From SIG565 sp964607025 (GTDB lineage Bacteria; Bacillota; Clostridia; Oscillospirales; Acutalibacteraceae): DNA of 64,000 nt. Below are positions 62,880 to 64,000 of the stretch, in pieces. Numbering within the stretch: the first letter of the stretch is position 1; each line of letters begins with the position of its first letter. The position numbers and the translations under genes are program-made. Under the pieces are notes generated by a model. It ran no database searches and was not told where the DNA came from. It saw only the letters and a program-made list of their open reading frames with translations. The stretch covers positions 14,735 through 78,734 of the forward strand of contig CAZSIL010000005.1 of NCBI GenBank assembly GCA_964607025.1, in the 5' to 3' direction.

Positions 62880-63694
62880 ATCTTGTCAATATCCACCTGT
62901 TCAATGCTGTTACTGTCAATTCTTTTACCAAGTAACAATTCTGCCGTTTTTTCAAATGAATCAGTCATGTCGCTCACAAAGAATTTGTTAGTGGCATTAT
63001 TGTTGGCATCTGCTAACAAATTATTCTTAATCAGGAAGTTTTTAACGGCAGAAGAGGTTGCAGTTCCCATATTGATAAGAGTAACATTTTCACCCATAAT
63101 CTTTTGAATTACATTACTCAAAAGGGGATAGTGTGTACAACCCAAAATAACGGTATCAACGTGCGCGTTCTTTAGTGGTTCAAGATAGCGACTGGCGGTA
63201 TCATAAACCGCTAGGTTATCAGTGTCCACCCATCCTTCTTCAACTAATGGTACAAATAACGGGCAACTAACCGCCGTAATTTCAGCATCAGGCATTATGG
63301 ACATAATGTGGCGCTTGTGCGCTTCGCTTTTTATAGTAGCCGGAGTGCCCAAAACACCGATTTTGCCGTTTTTTGTGGAGTTAACTGCCGCCTTTGCAGC
63401 ATAAGAAATAACTTCAAAGAAAGGAACGGGGAGAGAGTCCCCCGTATCAGCAGCAACGGAAGATACAGTACCGCATGCGGCGATGATAATTTTAACACCC
63501 TTTAACAGCAAGAATTTCTCATCCTGAACAGCGTATTTTTTGATAGTTTCACGGCTTCGAGTGCCATAAGGCACACGAGAAGTATCACCAAAATATATTA
63601 TGTTTTCGTTGGGAAGTTTTTTTGCAATTTCCTTCATAACAGTAAGTCCGCCAAGTCCTGAATCGAAAATACCGATGGGGCGTGAATCAGCCAT
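62876..63694 (-). CDS. murI: Glutamate racemase
   Basis: The 272-residue enzyme makes D-glutamate for peptidoglycan. IGIFDSGLGGLTV (about residues 7-19), the catalytic Cys in IIAACGTVSS (about 75) and the second in ILGCTHYPLL (about 187) are in place. The start at 63694 has AAGGAG ten bases upstream; ORF codons further up lack one. It is the first gene of the minus-strand murI-DUF1934-argS operon. Confidence 0.94.
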   Translation of the reverse strand: MADSRPIGIFDSGLGGLTVMKEIAKKLPNENIIYFGDTSRVPYGTRSRETIKKYAVQDEKFLLLKGVKIIIAACGTVSSVAADTGDSLPVPFFEVISYAAKAAVNSTKNGKIGVLGTPATIKSEAHKRHIMSIMPDAEITAVSCPLFVPLVEEGWVDTDNLAVYDTASRYLEPLKNAHVDTVILGCTHYPLLSNVIQKIMGENVTLINMGTATSSAVKNFLIKNNLLADANNNATNKFFVSDMTDSFEKTAELLLGKRIDSNSIEQVDIDKI

Positions 63695-63732
63695 TACGAT
63701 GCAACTCCTTTCAAAACACACAAATTCAATTT

Positions 63733-63761
63733 ATAATACCATATTTCGCCGCTTACTGCAA
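63733..63761 (-). promoter_or_regulatory. Promoter of murI operon
   Basis: On minus, TTGCAG (63761-63756), 17 bases and TATTAT (63738-63733). Confidence 0.6.
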
Positions 63762-63793
63762 CAAAATTATTGTTAAAAAAGAAAAATATTGTA

Positions 63794-63821
63794 TTGACAT
63801 CCTAAAAAAATATGGTATAAT
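63794..63821 (+). promoter_or_regulatory. Promoter of the tRNA gene
   Basis: Consensus TTGACA (63794-63799) and TATAAT (63816-63821), 16 bases apart, lie 15 bases before the tRNA. Confidence 0.85.
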
Positions 63822-63836
63822 AATTCTTGCTGACAC

Positions 63837-63913
63837 GGACCAGTAGCTCAGTTGGTTAGAGCAACCGGCTCATAACCGGTTGGTCCGGGGTTCGAGTCCC
63901 TGCTGGTCCACCA
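63837..63913 (+). tRNA. tRNA with CAT anticodon (Met, or Ile2 if lysidine-modified)
   Basis: The 77-base cloverleaf has acceptor GGACCAG/CTGGTCC, D-arm with AGCTCAGTTGGTTAGAGC, anticodon loop CTCATAA with CAT at 63871-63873, TTCGAGTCC in the T-arm and an encoded CCA. The 1-72 G-C pair excludes a bacterial initiator tRNA. CAT may be elongator Met or Ile2; this needs comparison with TilS recognition rules. Confidence 0.93.
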
Positions 63914-64000
63914 GTGTTAGCATATAAATAGGGTACAGTAGTCGAAGTGAATCTCCGTTGTAGTTAATGTTACGCATCAAACTTCGCGTAATGCTCGTTT

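Noticed and set aside
63914..64000. A second tRNA or small RNA after the tRNA
   Set aside because: No cloverleaf or clear hairpin followed by a T-run could be seen before the window ends.

Overview
The window is a stretch of chromosome from an anaerobic, low-GC, spore-forming Firmicute. It most resembles an uncultured gut Clostridia of the Oscillospiraceae/Ruminococcaceae type. The grounds are an alpha/beta-type small acid-soluble spore protein, a YpeB germination protein, a ctsR-mcsA-mcsB-clpC operon, a cmk-plsC-ispH::rpsA cluster with IspH fused to ribosomal protein S1, a T-box leader, strong Shine-Dalgarno sites, and frequent TTG/GTG starts. No phage, plasmid, CRISPR array or intact insertion sequence is visible. 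Taxonomy is inferred from gene content only.

Layout. 1-3.3 kb: end of a sugar-phosphate catabolic operon (SrlD-like dehydrogenase cut by the window edge, PHP-domain protein, SorE-like dehydrogenase). 3.4-8.1 kb: a Cys-rich mini-protein facing the CtsR heat-shock operon. 8.1-13.1 kb: tepA, ftsK/spoIIIE, a ComEC-like metallo-beta-lactamase-fold protein and an EamA transporter. 13.1-22 kb: cysK, a T-box-controlled sodium/solute symporter, an acyltransferase, a LysR regulator divergent from a Na/phosphate cotransporter, DUF554 and a short-chain dehydrogenase. Two copies of a structured intergenic repeat lie here (17.42-17.64 and 20.45-20.54 kb). 22.1-28.5 kb: rny, a BaiN/HI0933-type flavoprotein, cmk, plsC and ispH::rpsA. 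28.5-36.6 kb (minus strand): DUF378, a glycolipid glycosyltransferase, SASP, GH13 and glycogen phosphorylase, a 53-aa membrane peptide and cardiolipin synthase. 36.7-43.1 kb: paired M16 peptidases, lgt, folD, a secreted/anchored unknown and HtrA. 43.1-48.7 kb (minus strand): nifS-like cysteine desulfurase, thiI, a CinA-pseudosortase fusion and a membrane-anchored partner. 48.8-54.7 kb: ypeB, rplS, lepB, rbgA, rnhB, yraN, thrC. 54.7-60.7 kb: DUF1540, a metallophosphoesterase, tig-clpP-clpX and a DUF2156-GNAT fusion. 60.8-63.7 kb (minus strand): murI, DUF1934 and argS. The window ends with a CAT-anticodon tRNA. The last 87 bases (63914-64000) show nothing I can name.

How genes work together. 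Protein quality control is well represented: McsAB/ClpC under CtsR, trigger factor with ClpXP, HtrA, TepA. Glycogen/maltodextrin breakdown pairs the phosphorylase with GH13. Lipid and envelope functions are scattered through the window (PlsC, Cls, Lgt, LepB, glycosyltransferase, MurI). The desulfurase-ThiI pair provides sulfur for tRNA 4-thiouridine.

The most unusual object is the 782-residue protein at 44066-46414. It joins an apparently intact CinA amidohydrolase domain, through one membrane helix, to a class B sortase fold whose catalytic His, Cys and Arg are replaced by Asn, Asp and Lys. Just downstream lies a second membrane protein that looks like a decayed CinA N-terminal domain. The structured AATATCACT repeat and the probable tyrosine T-box upstream of a sodium/solute symporter are the next most interesting.
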